Part shown: positions 36,571 to 45,930 of the stretch, piece after piece | How the letters are laid out: every line of letters begins with the position of its first letter | How positions within the stretch are numbered: position 1 is the stretch's first letter | Assembly: GCF_005863245.1 (NCBI RefSeq) | Contig: NZ_VBUT01000017.1 | Coordinates: 1-61,711 of the forward strand | Length of the DNA: 61,711 nt | Source of the DNA: Nocardia cyriacigeorgica | Lineage (GTDB): Bacteria; Actinomycetota; Actinomycetes; Mycobacteriales; Mycobacteriaceae | Direction: 5' to 3' | The notes under the pieces: model-generated | Told to the model about the DNA's origin: nothing | The model's input: only the letters and a program-made list of their open reading frames with translations | Databases searched by the model: none | Position numbers and translations under genes: made by a program

Positions 36571-37227
36571 ATGTCCGCCCCCGTCCTTCGGCTGACCCGC
36601 CGCAATCCCGCGGTGGGTGCGCGGCTGGATCCGGCGACGATCGCTGCCCCGGCTCGTCGGGCGCCGGTGCGGGACGCGCCGCTACCGATCACCGGCCGCT
36701 TCCCGCCGCTGTTCACGGTGATGGGTGCCCACGGCGGAGCCGGTGCCTCGACGCTGGCGCGGTGGTGGGCACCGGCCGCTGACACCGGCCTTGCGTGGCC
36801 GGCCTCCCCGGCCACGACCAGATACGTGCTGGTGGCAGCACGGCTGTGCATGCCCGGGCTGACCGCCGCTGCGGACCGGCTGCGCGAATGGCACGCGGGC
36901 CTGGCCCCGGATGGGGTGACGGTGATCGGGCTGGTGCTGACCCCCACCCGCCCCGGCCGGATCCCGAGCGTGGTGCGCCGCTACCGCGGGGTCGTCGCCG
37001 ACCTGGTCGAGCGCGTCTACGACATCGGCTGGCACGACGAACTCCTCGAATGCGAACTCGACGAACTCGCCGAGTACCAGCCGACCGACCCGCCCCCACC
37101 CCGACGGACCCGCCTGCGTGAGGCCGTCCCCGCCGACGTCCACCACACCGGCACCCGCATCCTCAACCACCTCGCCGCAACACGCAAACACGTTGCGGCA
37201 CTGCCCGATTCGGAGACCACCTCATGA
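36571..37227 (+). CDS. ParA/MinD-like P-loop protein (DUF6668-like)
   Basis: The product is 218 residues. A deviant Walker A (MGAHGGAGASTLARWW) lies near residue 50; the usual Lys residues of KGGxGKT are absent. A Walker B-like TVIGLVLTPT and basic/acidic helices follow. Actinobacterial relatives in transfer loci are annotated DUF6668, as far as I recall. Nucleotide hydrolysis is uncertain without the Lys. Only 3 bp separates it from the previous gene, and it overlaps the next by ATGA. It may help to position or assemble the apparatus. Confidence 0.72.
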   Translation: MSAPVLRLTRRNPAVGARLDPATIAAPARRAPVRDAPLPITGRFPPLFTVMGAHGGAGASTLARWWAPAADTGLAWPASPATTRYVLVAARLCMPGLTAAADRLREWHAGLAPDGVTVIGLVLTPTRPGRIPSVVRRYRGVVADLVERVYDIGWHDELLECELDELAEYQPTDPPPPRRTRLREAVPADVHHTGTRILNHLAATRKHVAALPDSETTS

Positions 37228-37523
37228 GCACGATGTATGCGGCCGGTGAGGCGGTGATGATCCTCGCCCAATCCATTCCGGTCAATCCGAAACCGCCACC
37301 GGGGTCGGAGAAATTGATCAACCTGGTCAACTATCTGTCCTGGCTGGTCATGCTCGCCGGAGTCGCCGCCCTGATCTATGCGGGCGGGAAATTCGGGTGG
37401 GAACGATTCCACGGCGGCGCGGTCGAGTCGCCGAAGATCATCTTGGCCGCGCTTGTCGGCGGCATCATCGCCACCAGCGCTGGACTGATCATGAGCGCCG
37501 TCGTCACCGGGGGCGGGGCATGA
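37224..37523 (+). CDS. Small two-helix membrane protein (TrbC/VirB2-like)
   Basis: The product is 99 residues. A short N-terminal part (AQSIPVNPKPPPGSEK) is followed by two hydrophobic helices (about 32-52 and 70-95), joined by GGKFGWERFHGG. Size, topology and position before VirB6-like and VirB4-like genes fit the pilin-like TrbC/VirB2 component of Gram-positive type IV systems. Sequence alone does not prove it. It overlaps both neighbours by 4 bases. Confidence 0.65.
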   Translation: MSTMYAAGEAVMILAQSIPVNPKPPPGSEKLINLVNYLSWLVMLAGVAALIYAGGKFGWERFHGGAVESPKIILAALVGGIIATSAGLIMSAVVTGGGA

Positions 37524-37741
37524 CGCTGCCGCCGCAGGTGATCGCCCCGCTGGCTCAACTGCTCAGCTACCTGGCCTGGTTCGTGCTGCTGCTGTGCGTC
37601 GGCCGCGCCATCTTCGTCGCCGCACTCCTCGCATTCCGCACCTACCGCGAGGAAAGCGCCGAAGGCCTCATCGGCTCACTCTCGGCCGCCACGCTCCTCG
37701 GATCCGCCAGCGGCATCGCCGCCGCCGTCCTACCCACCTAA
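37520..37741 (+). CDS. Small two-helix membrane protein
   Basis: The product is 73 residues and almost wholly hydrophobic, with helices at about 8-38 and 50-72 separated by FRTYREESAEG. ATG 37520 overlaps the previous stop. Its size and place suggest a second minor membrane component of the transfer channel. No family is recognised. Confidence 0.65.
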   Translation: MTLPPQVIAPLAQLLSYLAWFVLLLCVGRAIFVAALLAFRTYREESAEGLIGSLSAATLLGSASGIAAAVLPT

Positions 37742-37764
37742 CCACACCCTCCAGAGGCAACCTC

Positions 37765-38406
37765 ATGAAACCCGCTTTGCGACAACGCATCCCCGCGCTG
37801 ACCGCCATCGTGGCGGTCGGCGTCATTCCCGTGGCATGCATCGGCTGTGGCGCGCCCGAACCGGGAGACACCGCGACGGACACGACGGCGAGCGCGGTGG
37901 CGGTCGCACCCACGGGCCTGCGGTGGGCCAGCTATCAGGGCATCGAACTGCCATACGCCGATCAGGGACCTACCCGCACGGACGGACCGGTTGTGGGCGG
38001 ATTCGAGCACTCGCCGGCAGGTGCGGCACTGGCCGCGATCCACGCCACGGTCCGGATCTCGATCGCACCCGACAGTGACTGGGCGGTGATCGGACACCAG
38101 ATGCTCGCCCCCGGACCCGGCCGCGACGCCTGGGCCCTGGCCCGCGCCCAGATCTCGATCACCACCCCGATCACCGACGGCCCCCCGAAGATCCTCGGCT
38201 ACACCCTCGCCCACTACAGCCACGACACCGCGGCCATCGACATCTACAGCCTGCACCCGGACAACTCGCTCACCCGCAACCACACCCAGCTCACCTGGCA
38301 AGCCGGCGACTGGCGCCTCCAGCTCCCCGTCACACCCACCGCCAACCCCGTTTCCGAAATCGCGGCCCCGCCCGCCGACTTGATCGCCTTCACGCCGCCC
38401 CGCTGA
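37765..38406 (+). CDS. Lipoprotein of the transfer locus
   Basis: The product is 213 residues. The leader ends VIPVACIGCG, with two Cys candidates for lipidation. The mature domain contains LRWASYQGIELPYADQGPT, FEHSPAGAALAAIHATVRI and a C-terminal LTWQAGDWRLQLP. The same layout (W...G..LP, G.......GF...P.GAALAA, V.W..GDWR...P) is present in the protein at 38427, so the two are paralogues. The fold is probably NTF2-like as in VirB8/TcpC proteins (inference). AGAGGC lies ahead of the ATG. Confidence 0.7.
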   Translation: MKPALRQRIPALTAIVAVGVIPVACIGCGAPEPGDTATDTTASAVAVAPTGLRWASYQGIELPYADQGPTRTDGPVVGGFEHSPAGAALAAIHATVRISIAPDSDWAVIGHQMLAPGPGRDAWALARAQISITTPITDGPPKILGYTLAHYSHDTAAIDIYSLHPDNSLTRNHTQLTWQAGDWRLQLPVTPTANPVSEIAAPPADLIAFTPPR

Positions 38407-38426
38407 ACAAGGACACCGAGAATCCG

Positions 38427-39236
38427 ATGAAATCGCATCGCTTGCTGATCATTCTGCTCACCGGCATCGCCGTCGTCGTGGCTGCGGTATTCGTCGTGAC
38501 GATCACAAGCCACGATCGCGGCGCCGCCCCGGCCCCTGCGCGCGACGGTTCCCAGCACGGTTCGCCCGTCCCGACGGCGCCGAGCGAACCGTCGAGCGAA
38601 CCGCAGCGGCCCCCGACCATTGATGCGTTCGGCAACCGTCTCGACATCCCGTCCAGCGAGGCCGGAACGCCATTGCCGCAAGATCCCGCGGCGCGCCCTG
38701 ACCCCGCGAGCCCGGACTATCTGCGGACGGCGCCGGCGCGGTTGCACTGGCAGCGTGGCTGGGGCGGCGCGGCATTGCCGGTCTCGGCAAGCGACGGGCC
38801 CACCCACATCCGCGACGGCCTCGCCTCGGGCTTCGCGCGGACCCCGCAAGGCGCGGCGCTGGCCGCACACGACGCGCTCGCCCGGGCGCTCGCTGCACCC
38901 GAGGGCATCTGGCAGACGGCGGTCCGTGCCCGCTTCTACGGCGGCGGCGACGCACTGGTGGCACGTTTCGCGCTTGCGCGCGCCCGCACCCCGGATGCCG
39001 CCCGCTACGTCGTCGTGCCCGACGGCGTGCGGATCCAACCCGGCTACCAACAAGACCTTGCCGTGGTCGAGTTCGCTGTTCGCTCCGACGCCGGCTACGG
39101 CGTGTCGGTGTGGCCGATGGTCTGGGTCGACGGTGACTGGCGCGTCCGAGTCCCCGACAACATCGAAGCCCTCTGGCAACGCGGCACATCCACGCCCGCA
39201 CTGACCGGGTTCGGCACGTGGAAGACGGTCTCATGA
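38427..39236 (+). CDS. Membrane-anchored paralogue of the preceding lipoprotein
   Basis: The product is 269 residues. A single N-terminal transmembrane helix (LLIILLTGIAVVVAAVFVVTI) is followed by a Pro/Ser/Glu linker of ~60 residues. The extracytoplasmic domain (about 100-255) is related to the product at 37765: ARLHWQRGWGGAALPV, FARTPQGAALAAHDALARAL, VWVDGDWRVRVPD. Size and topology fit an envelope-spanning scaffold of a type IV system. It overlaps the VirB6-like gene by ATGA. Confidence 0.7.
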   Translation: MKSHRLLIILLTGIAVVVAAVFVVTITSHDRGAAPAPARDGSQHGSPVPTAPSEPSSEPQRPPTIDAFGNRLDIPSSEAGTPLPQDPAARPDPASPDYLRTAPARLHWQRGWGGAALPVSASDGPTHIRDGLASGFARTPQGAALAAHDALARALAAPEGIWQTAVRARFYGGGDALVARFALARARTPDAARYVVVPDGVRIQPGYQQDLAVVEFAVRSDAGYGVSVWPMVWVDGDWRVRVPDNIEALWQRGTSTPALTGFGTWKTVS

Positions 39237-40711
39237 GCACCGTCACCACAGCCGGGAACGTCTTCGCCCTACCGGGGCGCAGGCAGGTGCCGCTGCCTTC
39301 GTTGCCCAGCTTGTGTGATGTGCCTGGTGGCCCGAAGGAAGCCTGCGAAACCCTGGCCGACAGCGCCGGGGACGCGGCGGGGCCGGCAATCGATCAGCTC
39401 GTCGACAGCCTGGTCAACGGCTTCAGCAATGGACTGAGGCTCGCGATGTCGTGGTGGACGGAGCTTCCGTCGCCGGAGCTGACTGGCGCCGGGGGCGCGC
39501 CCGGTTCGGCGTTGAGCGCGGTCCGCGACTACACGAGCGGATTGCAGGTCATCATGTTGACCTGCGGGCTGATGTTCGCGGCCGCCCGGCTGGCGCTGGC
39601 AAAGCAGGGTGGGGTGGCCGGTGAGGCGCAAGAGAGTTTCCTGATGCTCGCCCGCGCGGTGTTCGGAGCCATGACATTCGCCGCGGTTGTCACCGCCGGC
39701 ACCCAAGCAGGGGATGCCTTCGCGAACTGGGTCCTCGATGACGCCGCAGGCTCTGATCGCGCGGGGATGGTCGAACGCGTACTTGCCTTCGACGAAGACA
39801 TGCGCGTGGCGTTGGGGCCTGGCGTGTTGCTGCTGCTCGGGTTGCTCGGTCTCATCAGCACGCTGGTGCAGCTGGTGATGTTGGTGGTGCGGCAGGCGTT
39901 GCTGGTGCTGGTGGTGGCGGTGATTCCGCTGGCTGCGGCGGCGTCGGGGACGGGGCCGGGTTCGCAGTCGTACAAGAAGTTGCTGGCGTGGACGTTGGCG
40001 TTCGTGTTGTGGAAGCCGGTCGGCGCGTTGGTGTATGCGATCGCGTTCACCGTCATCGGTAACGACGCCTCCCGTGACCCGCACATGATGCTGCTCGGGC
40101 TGATCTTGCTGGTGATGAGCGTGGTCGTGCTCCCGGCACTGATCCGGCTGGTGGCGCCGGCGGTGTCGACGCTGGGCGGCGGCGGGGGCGCGGCCTCGGT
40201 GCTGGCGGGTGGGTTGGCCGGTGTCGCGATGGGTGCCGCCGGCGGCTCGAAGGGCGGCTCCGGTGGTGGCCGCAAACTCAGCGAGGGCGACAACGCCGCC
40301 GGCGGAGGCGGGGGTGGGGGTGCCGGTGGGGGAGGGGGAGCCAAACCGTCAGGGTCTCCGTCCGGGGGTGGGGGCGGGCGCGCGATGCCCGGCGGTGGTT
40401 CCGAGGGCGGTGGCTCGGGTGCGGTCATCAGCGCCGGGCCGACCGGCGGATCTGCCGGTAGCGAAGCCGGCGGTGCTGGCGGGGGTGCTGCGAAGTCGTC
40501 GGCAGCGAAGGCGGGTGCCGGTTCTGGCGGGGCCGAGGCGGCAGGTAAGGCCGGGGGTGCGGGTGCGGCCGGTCCGGTTGGGGCGGCGGTGGCTGCGGGT
40601 GAGGCGGTGAAGACGAAGGTGCAGCAGGGGGCGGAGGCGCTGGAATCGGCGGTCGACTCCGGCGGTGCCGGTGGCCCGGATGCGTTGGGCCCGGGGGAGG
40701 TGCGGCGATGA
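39233..40711 (+). CDS. VirB6/TrbL-like polytopic channel protein
   Basis: The product is 492 residues. A soluble N-terminal ~75 residues precede about six hydrophobic segments between 95 and 315 (for example LLLLGLLGLISTLVQLVMLVV, ALLVLVVAVIPLAAAASG and LLGLILLVMSVVVLPALIRLV). The last ~170 residues are extremely Gly/Ala/Ser-rich and low complexity. This is the usual architecture of VirB6/TrbL proteins in actinobacterial transfer systems. It overlaps both neighbours by 4 bases. The C-terminal tail should be cytoplasmic or disordered. Confidence 0.8.
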   Translation: MSTVTTAGNVFALPGRRQVPLPSLPSLCDVPGGPKEACETLADSAGDAAGPAIDQLVDSLVNGFSNGLRLAMSWWTELPSPELTGAGGAPGSALSAVRDYTSGLQVIMLTCGLMFAAARLALAKQGGVAGEAQESFLMLARAVFGAMTFAAVVTAGTQAGDAFANWVLDDAAGSDRAGMVERVLAFDEDMRVALGPGVLLLLGLLGLISTLVQLVMLVVRQALLVLVVAVIPLAAAASGTGPGSQSYKKLLAWTLAFVLWKPVGALVYAIAFTVIGNDASRDPHMMLLGLILLVMSVVVLPALIRLVAPAVSTLGGGGGAASVLAGGLAGVAMGAAGGSKGGSGGGRKLSEGDNAAGGGGGGGAGGGGGAKPSGSPSGGGGGRAMPGGGSEGGGSGAVISAGPTGGSAGSEAGGAGGGAAKSSAAKAGAGSGGAEAAGKAGGAGAAGPVGAAVAAGEAVKTKVQQGAEALESAVDSGGAGGPDALGPGEVRR

Positions 40712-42180
40712 CCTCGCGAATGTATGGGCGGTGGGAAAAACCCCGCAGTGCAGGGTTCTTCGGCCTCACCTGGGGCGTATCGATGCTGGGGCTAGGCCTG
40801 GTGATCGCGGTGATGGTGTCGTTCATGGTCACCCGATCCGTCCACCTCAGTGGTGCTCTGCTGCTGGTGTCGGCGCTGGTGTTCATCCCGCTGGCAGTCA
40901 CCGTGGATGGGCGCACCGGGTGGGAGCTGGCGTTGTTGCGTGTGCAGTTCGCGGTGGCGCGGGTGCGGGGTGAGCATGTGTTGCAGCAGGGTCGGTTCTC
41001 CCGGATCCCGGGGGTGGCGAAACTGCCGGGGTTGTTGGCGGATTCGCGGTTGTCGGAGTACGAGACTCCGGGTGGGCGGCGGTTCGCGCTGATCCACCTC
41101 CCGCGCACCGATCACTACACGGTGGTGATGCGGGTCATCCCGCGCGGCAAGGAACTCGTCGACCAAGCCCAAATAGATTCCTGGGTCGACGAATACGGCA
41201 GGTTCCTGGCCACCCAGAGCCGCGGCGGGGAAGTCGTCGCAGTCACCGCGGTCCTGGACAACGTAGTCGAGACCCGCCTCAAACAAACCCGCGAGGTCAC
41301 ACGCCTGGTGCGCCCAGACGCCCCCGGGTTCGCGAAACAGGTGATGGCCGAGGCGGGTGCGGATGTCGGTGGGGTGGCGGTGCGGATCGAGGCGCGGATC
41401 GCGATCACCTACCGCGCCATCGGCAAAACCCGGTTGCGCCGCGACACCGCCGAGCAGGCCCGCGAAATCGGGCGCCGCCTGCAAGGCGTGCTGTCCCAAC
41501 TCGCCCGCGCCGGCCTTCCCGCCACCCCCTTGCAGGCGTGGGAGGTGATGGGGTTGGTGCGGTCTCGCTACGACCTGGCCGCCCAACGCGACATCGAAGC
41601 CGCCGGCCCCGATCTGCTGGCGACCCAGTCCTGGGACAGTGTCGGCCCGTTGGCGCACCGTGACCGCTGGGACCACTACCTGCACGACGGCGGCCGCTCG
41701 ATCACCTGGGAGATGAACCTCGCCCCGCAAGGCGCGGTGCCGGAGACGGTGCTGGAGGAGTTGTTGCGGCCGCGTGCGGATGTGCCGCGCAAGCGGGTGG
41801 CGATCGTGTACCGGCTGCATTCGGCGGCCGAGGCCACCAGCCTGGTCGACTCTGACTACAAAGACGCCCTGGCCGCGGAGCAAACCCAGCGGGGTGTGGC
41901 GACGGCGGGGGCGCGGATCCGGGTCGGCAACACCGAAGCCACCCGCATCGAGCAAGCCCGCGGCGCCGGTCTGACCCGGTTCGGGCTGCTGGTGACCGTC
42001 ACCGACCACCTCGATGCCGACATCCCCGGCATCGAAGCCTCCGTGCAGGGCATGAGCGCCGCCTCCCGGCTCGGGGTGCGCCGCTGCTACGGCACCCAAG
42101 CCGCCGCCTTCGCCGCCTCCCTCGGCATCGGACTCATCCTGCCCGACCACACCTCCATCTCGAAACGAGTCTCCGCATGA
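40708..42180 (+). CDS. SCO6880-family type IV secretion protein (PrgI/VirB4 N-terminal part)
   Basis: The product is 490 residues. Two N-terminal transmembrane helices (about 18-40 and 47-65) carry the PrgI/VirB3-like part, starting RMYGRWEKPRSAGFFGL. A ~400-residue soluble region follows (RFALIHLPRTDHYTVVMRV, HRDRWDHYLHDGGRSITWEM), corresponding to the VirB4 N-terminal half without an ATPase. This fits the SCO6880 family known from Streptomyces. It presumably pairs with the ATPase encoded next, and the two overlap by ATGA. Confidence 0.85.
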   Translation: MTSRMYGRWEKPRSAGFFGLTWGVSMLGLGLVIAVMVSFMVTRSVHLSGALLLVSALVFIPLAVTVDGRTGWELALLRVQFAVARVRGEHVLQQGRFSRIPGVAKLPGLLADSRLSEYETPGGRRFALIHLPRTDHYTVVMRVIPRGKELVDQAQIDSWVDEYGRFLATQSRGGEVVAVTAVLDNVVETRLKQTREVTRLVRPDAPGFAKQVMAEAGADVGGVAVRIEARIAITYRAIGKTRLRRDTAEQAREIGRRLQGVLSQLARAGLPATPLQAWEVMGLVRSRYDLAAQRDIEAAGPDLLATQSWDSVGPLAHRDRWDHYLHDGGRSITWEMNLAPQGAVPETVLEELLRPRADVPRKRVAIVYRLHSAAEATSLVDSDYKDALAAEQTQRGVATAGARIRVGNTEATRIEQARGAGLTRFGLLVTVTDHLDADIPGIEASVQGMSAASRLGVRRCYGTQAAAFAASLGIGLILPDHTSISKRVSA

Positions 42181-43937
42181 CCACACCACCCACCACGAGA
42201 AAGCCACGCCGTCGCCGGTCGGTGCGCACCGAGCAGGTCGCCGGTGTGCGAGTGCTCACCGCCGACGCCCGCGCAGCCCTCGAGGTGCAGGCGCAGGGCT
42301 CGGGGTGGCGGGGGTGGCGGGCCAGGGTGGCGATATCGAGCGATGATCATCGACGTGCCACTGCCGCCCGCCGCGTAGGCGCGGGTGATGGTGTGGGTGT
42401 CGGTGACTTCGACCGATCGCCGGCCCTGACCGACCGCGGCTACCGCGGTGTCGGCGGCGGCCGCGCCGCTGTCGTGGCCGCGACCCCGGAATGGCGCGCC
42501 ACCACCGTCCAAGTCGCCGGCTTGTGGCCGTTCGCTGTCGGCGCCAGCGCCCCCGTCGTTGGCACACCGCTGGGCACTCACTACATCACCGGCGCCCCGG
42601 TGCATTTCGACCCGATGTCCTGGTTCTTGAAAGGGTTCATTACCGCGCCGATCGCTTTTGTGTTGGCGCTCAATGGTTTCGGGAAGTCGTCGTTGATTCG
42701 GCGGATGGTGACCGGGGCGGTCGCGGCCGGGGAAACCGTGCTGTGCATGGGTGATACCAAACCCGACTACCGCGACCTCGTCACCGCGCTCGGTGGCCAG
42801 GTCGTCGACGTCGGCTACGGGCATGGCACCCTCAATCCCCTCGACCTCGGGGCCCTCGGAACGGCGGTGGATCGGCTCACCGATCCCGACCAACGCCGGC
42901 AGGTGACCGCCCGGGTCGAAGCCGGACAGGTCAATATCGTCGCCGGGCTCGTCGAACTGGTCCGCGGTGCCCGCGTCGCCGACTACGAAGAAGTCCTGAT
43001 CGCCGCCGGGCTGCGCGAATTGTATTCGCCGACCGGCGGATTCGACCACACCAGCCCGCCATTGCTGTCGGATCTGCTGGCGGTCATTTCCGGCGGCGGT
43101 GACCGGTTGCGGGAGTTCGCCGAAGAAGACGACGAACCGTCCTACCGGGCTGCGACCAAAGCCCTGCGTCGCTCGTTGCGGGCCCTGGTGGAGGGTCCGT
43201 TCGGTGCGATTTTCGACGGGCACACCAGCACAGGCATCGATATCGACAGCCCCGCCGTGTGCGTGGATGTCTCGAGGATCCCCGATGGCGACACCAAACT
43301 CCTGGCCGCGGTGCTGATGGTGTGTTGGTCGAACGGGTTCGGCGCGGTCGCCGCCGCCCACGCCCTCGCCGACGCCGGGCTGGCGCCGAAGCGGACCTTC
43401 GAGGTCGTGATGGATGAGATCTGGCGGGTGCTCGGCGCCGGCGATTTCATGGTCGACCGCGTCGACGCCCTGACCCGCCTCAACCGCGGGCTGGGCGCTG
43501 GGTTGATCATGTGCAGCCACACGATCAAAGACCTCTCCGCGTTCGACTCACCTGCCGCCCAAGCAAAAGCGTTGGGGTTCTTCGAACGCGCTCGCGCCAA
43601 ACTCATCGGCCCCGTCGGGCCGGAGGAGATCGAACGCATCCGCGCCGCCGCCGGCGTCACCGAAACCGAAAAACTACTCGTCACATCCTGGGCCGCACCC
43701 CGCCCACCCAGCGACGACGACCTCGACCCCGGCAGGCGCGAAACCCCACCCGGCACCGGCTGCTTCCTGCTCAAAACCGGCGAAGCCCACGAACCCGGCA
43801 TCCCCTTCCGCATGACCTTCACCCCCACCGAACTACGCAGCGACATCCACAACACCAACCGCCGCTTCACCAACCTGCCCCGCACCCAACCACCGTCGAC
43901 CTCTCAGCCGGCCACGCCAGCCGGAGGAACACCATGA
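42177..43937 (+). CDS. VirB4-like transfer ATPase
   Basis: The product is 586 residues. A basic N-terminal ~50 residues is followed by a short domain. The FtsK/VirB4-type ATPase has Walker A ALNGFGKSSL (about 164-173), followed by LCMGDTKPDYRDL, and Walker B EVVMDEIWRVL near 407. A C-terminal GAGLIMCSHTIKDL sensor strand follows. It should power substrate or pilin handling at the inner membrane. The VirB4 N-terminal domain is encoded separately by the previous gene, a split arrangement. ATGA overlaps occur at both ends. Confidence 0.9.
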   Translation: MTTPPTTRKPRRRRSVRTEQVAGVRVLTADARAALEVQAQGSGWRGWRARVAISSDDHRRATAARRVGAGDGVGVGDFDRSPALTDRGYRGVGGGRAAVVAATPEWRATTVQVAGLWPFAVGASAPVVGTPLGTHYITGAPVHFDPMSWFLKGFITAPIAFVLALNGFGKSSLIRRMVTGAVAAGETVLCMGDTKPDYRDLVTALGGQVVDVGYGHGTLNPLDLGALGTAVDRLTDPDQRRQVTARVEAGQVNIVAGLVELVRGARVADYEEVLIAAGLRELYSPTGGFDHTSPPLLSDLLAVISGGGDRLREFAEEDDEPSYRAATKALRRSLRALVEGPFGAIFDGHTSTGIDIDSPAVCVDVSRIPDGDTKLLAAVLMVCWSNGFGAVAAAHALADAGLAPKRTFEVVMDEIWRVLGAGDFMVDRVDALTRLNRGLGAGLIMCSHTIKDLSAFDSPAAQAKALGFFERARAKLIGPVGPEEIERIRAAAGVTETEKLLVTSWAAPRPPSDDDLDPGRRETPPGTGCFLLKTGEAHEPGIPFRMTFTPTELRSDIHNTNRRFTNLPRTQPPSTSQPATPAGGTP

Positions 43938-44626
43938 CCGAACCCAAGCAACCCCGCCACCCGCACCAAGGTCCAGGAGCGTCTTTCCGTGCAGGTGCCA
44001 GCGACGCGACGGATCCGTTCTACTACATCAACACCGGCGCCTCCTGGGACGAGCAGCAGTTGCGCGCCGATTACGCGCGCGCCCACCAGCTACGCGGAGC
44101 CGCGTACCGCGCCGACGACGACCAGATGGCGGTGATGCTGGCCGACGCCGGTCGGCTCGCCGAGCGCTGGCGCACCCGAGACGACAATCTCGCCGCCGTG
44201 TGGGAGGGCCTGGAGAACGCGGTGCTGGGGTGGCGTCACGCGCCGGCCACCATGGCTCGGCTGCTGAACAACCTCGAACACGATGCGCAACACGGGCGCA
44301 AGAGCGCGTTACCGGAGCCGGAGGTGCGCAGTCTGTACCAGGCGGGGGGGCTGACCGGACACCGCACCTGGCTCACGCCCGCCACGATGACCCGCGACGC
44401 CTCCGACCACGCCCCGTGCATCTTCGGTCAGGGCGTCGGCGGGTCGCTGGCGCCGACCAGTAGTCGTGACCAGAGCCCTGGCCATGCGGCCATGCCGTCA
44501 GCCGACATCGAGTCCGCGGTAGAGCACGCCATAGCTGACGAGACACCGACATGGGTGCCTGAACCCGAGACCGACCCGACCGCACCGTCGGCGTCGTCGC
44601 AATCGCACATGGAGTGCGGGCCATGA
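43934..44626 (+). CDS. Hypothetical transfer-locus protein, paralogue of 52094 product
   Basis: The product is 230 residues from ATG 43934, with GGAGG six bases upstream. The N-terminal ~110 residues (LRADYARAHQLRGAAYRADD, LAERWRTRDDNLAAVWEGLENAV) closely match those of the protein at 52094 (LRHDFTRAHNLRMIAPHAEN, LAAHWTRDPDSRGLWHELEAAV). The rest is low-complexity Pro/Ser/Thr/Glu. No signal or membrane segment was found, so it is cytosolic. Function is unknown. It overlaps the VirB4-like gene. Confidence 0.72.
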   Translation: MTEPKQPRHPHQGPGASFRAGASDATDPFYYINTGASWDEQQLRADYARAHQLRGAAYRADDDQMAVMLADAGRLAERWRTRDDNLAAVWEGLENAVLGWRHAPATMARLLNNLEHDAQHGRKSALPEPEVRSLYQAGGLTGHRTWLTPATMTRDASDHAPCIFGQGVGGSLAPTSSRDQSPGHAAMPSADIESAVEHAIADETPTWVPEPETDPTAPSASSQSHMECGP

Positions 44627-44755
44627 CCACGTCAACCACCACCGTGCGCGCACCGTCCAACGGTCTTCAGCGACCGCACCGTGAGCCCCAGCACCCCAAC
44701 GTGTTCGACACATCCGAGCACCGCCCCCGAACCCAAGGCGACCCGGAACCATGCC

Positions 44756-45892
44756 ATGACTTCGTCACCGAAAACCGTTGCCGCGACGGCGTTGCTGCTG
44801 CCGGTGGTGTTGTTGGTGACGTTGCTGCTGCTGGTCGTGGGTGGCGCCCGGCAACCGGTGTCGTGTGCCGATCCGGTCACGGGGCATGCGCCGGGGGTTG
44901 CGGGCCCGACCGGGCAGACGGTGGCCGGGCTAACCGAACGCCAGTTGCAGCTGGCGCGTCAAGGCGTGGCGATCGGGTTGCAGCGCGGGATGCCGGAGGC
45001 GGTGATCATCGCCGAGCTGGCCGCCCAGATCACCGAATCCTCGCTACGCAACCTCGCCAACCCGAACGTGCCGGAATCACTGAACTATCCCAACGACGGG
45101 ATCGGCACCGACCACGACTCGGTCGGCCCGCATCAGCTGCGGTTCAGCCTCCACGGCCAGCCCGGCATCGCCGCCCTTATGGACCCGAACTACCAAATCA
45201 ACTGGTTCTACGACAAAGCCGAAGCCCTCGGCGCGGAGGCGGGGGCGTTGACCCCGGCCGAGCTGGCCCAGGAGATCGAACGCTCAGCACCCAATGCCTA
45301 CGGCCGCCACATCGAACTGGCTCGCCAGTTGTATGCCATGTTCGCCGAACTCGACCCGGCCTCGATGCCCCGCACACCACCTGGCGCCCCCGCGGCAGGG
45401 TGCGGGGCCGGCAGCTCGCCATCGGGGCCGTTGCCGCCGGCGAGCTCGTTCGGGACGGCGGTGATCGAGGCCGCGTCGCGGTGGATCGGGACACCGTATG
45501 TGTGGGGCGGTGGCGATGTGCATGGCCCGACCGGTGGTGGTTTCGACTGCTCGGGGCTGACGTTGCATGCGATCTACCACGCGTCACAGGGGCGGATCCG
45601 GCTGCCGCACTACACCCAGGCCCAGCAAGATCACCCCACCGCCGAAGTGGTGCCGTTTGCGGCGCGCTCGCCGGGCGATCTGATCTTCTTCACCAGCGCG
45701 GGTGCAGCGGATTCCCATCATGTCGGGATCTACGTCGGGCGCGACGAGCAGGGACGCGACCTGCTGCTGCACGCCCCGACCAGCGGCCAAACCGTCACGA
45801 TCGGCCTGCTGTCGGATTTCGACGGCGAACGCATGGACGTGCGCCGCTACCCCAAACCCACCCCCGACGGCGGCGGCGACCCACGCACCTGA
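44756..45892 (+). CDS. Two-domain peptidoglycan hydrolase (lysozyme-like plus NlpC/P60)
   Basis: The product is about 378 residues from ATG 44756; GTG 44681 is an alternative. A signal anchor (VAATALLLPVVLLVTLLLLVVGG) comes first. A lytic-transglycosylase-like domain covers about 55-200, with the likely catalytic Glu in AQITESSLRNL and later DHDSVGPHQLRFS and MDPNYQINWFY. The NlpC/P60 endopeptidase is at about 235-370: FDCSGLT (Cys), SHHVGIYVG (His) and LLLHAP. Such paired hydrolases, like ORF14 of Tn916 or TcpG, open the cell wall for conjugation. No strong Shine-Dalgarno is visible. An ATGA-coupled start at 44623 lies in another frame. Confidence 0.88.
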   Translation: MTSSPKTVAATALLLPVVLLVTLLLLVVGGARQPVSCADPVTGHAPGVAGPTGQTVAGLTERQLQLARQGVAIGLQRGMPEAVIIAELAAQITESSLRNLANPNVPESLNYPNDGIGTDHDSVGPHQLRFSLHGQPGIAALMDPNYQINWFYDKAEALGAEAGALTPAELAQEIERSAPNAYGRHIELARQLYAMFAELDPASMPRTPPGAPAAGCGAGSSPSGPLPPASSFGTAVIEAASRWIGTPYVWGGGDVHGPTGGGFDCSGLTLHAIYHASQGRIRLPHYTQAQQDHPTAEVVPFAARSPGDLIFFTSAGAADSHHVGIYVGRDEQGRDLLLHAPTSGQTVTIGLLSDFDGERMDVRRYPKPTPDGGGDPRT

Positions 45893-45930
45893 CCCCTGCG
45901 CCGCCGAACGCGCTGTTGCTGGAGGACCTG

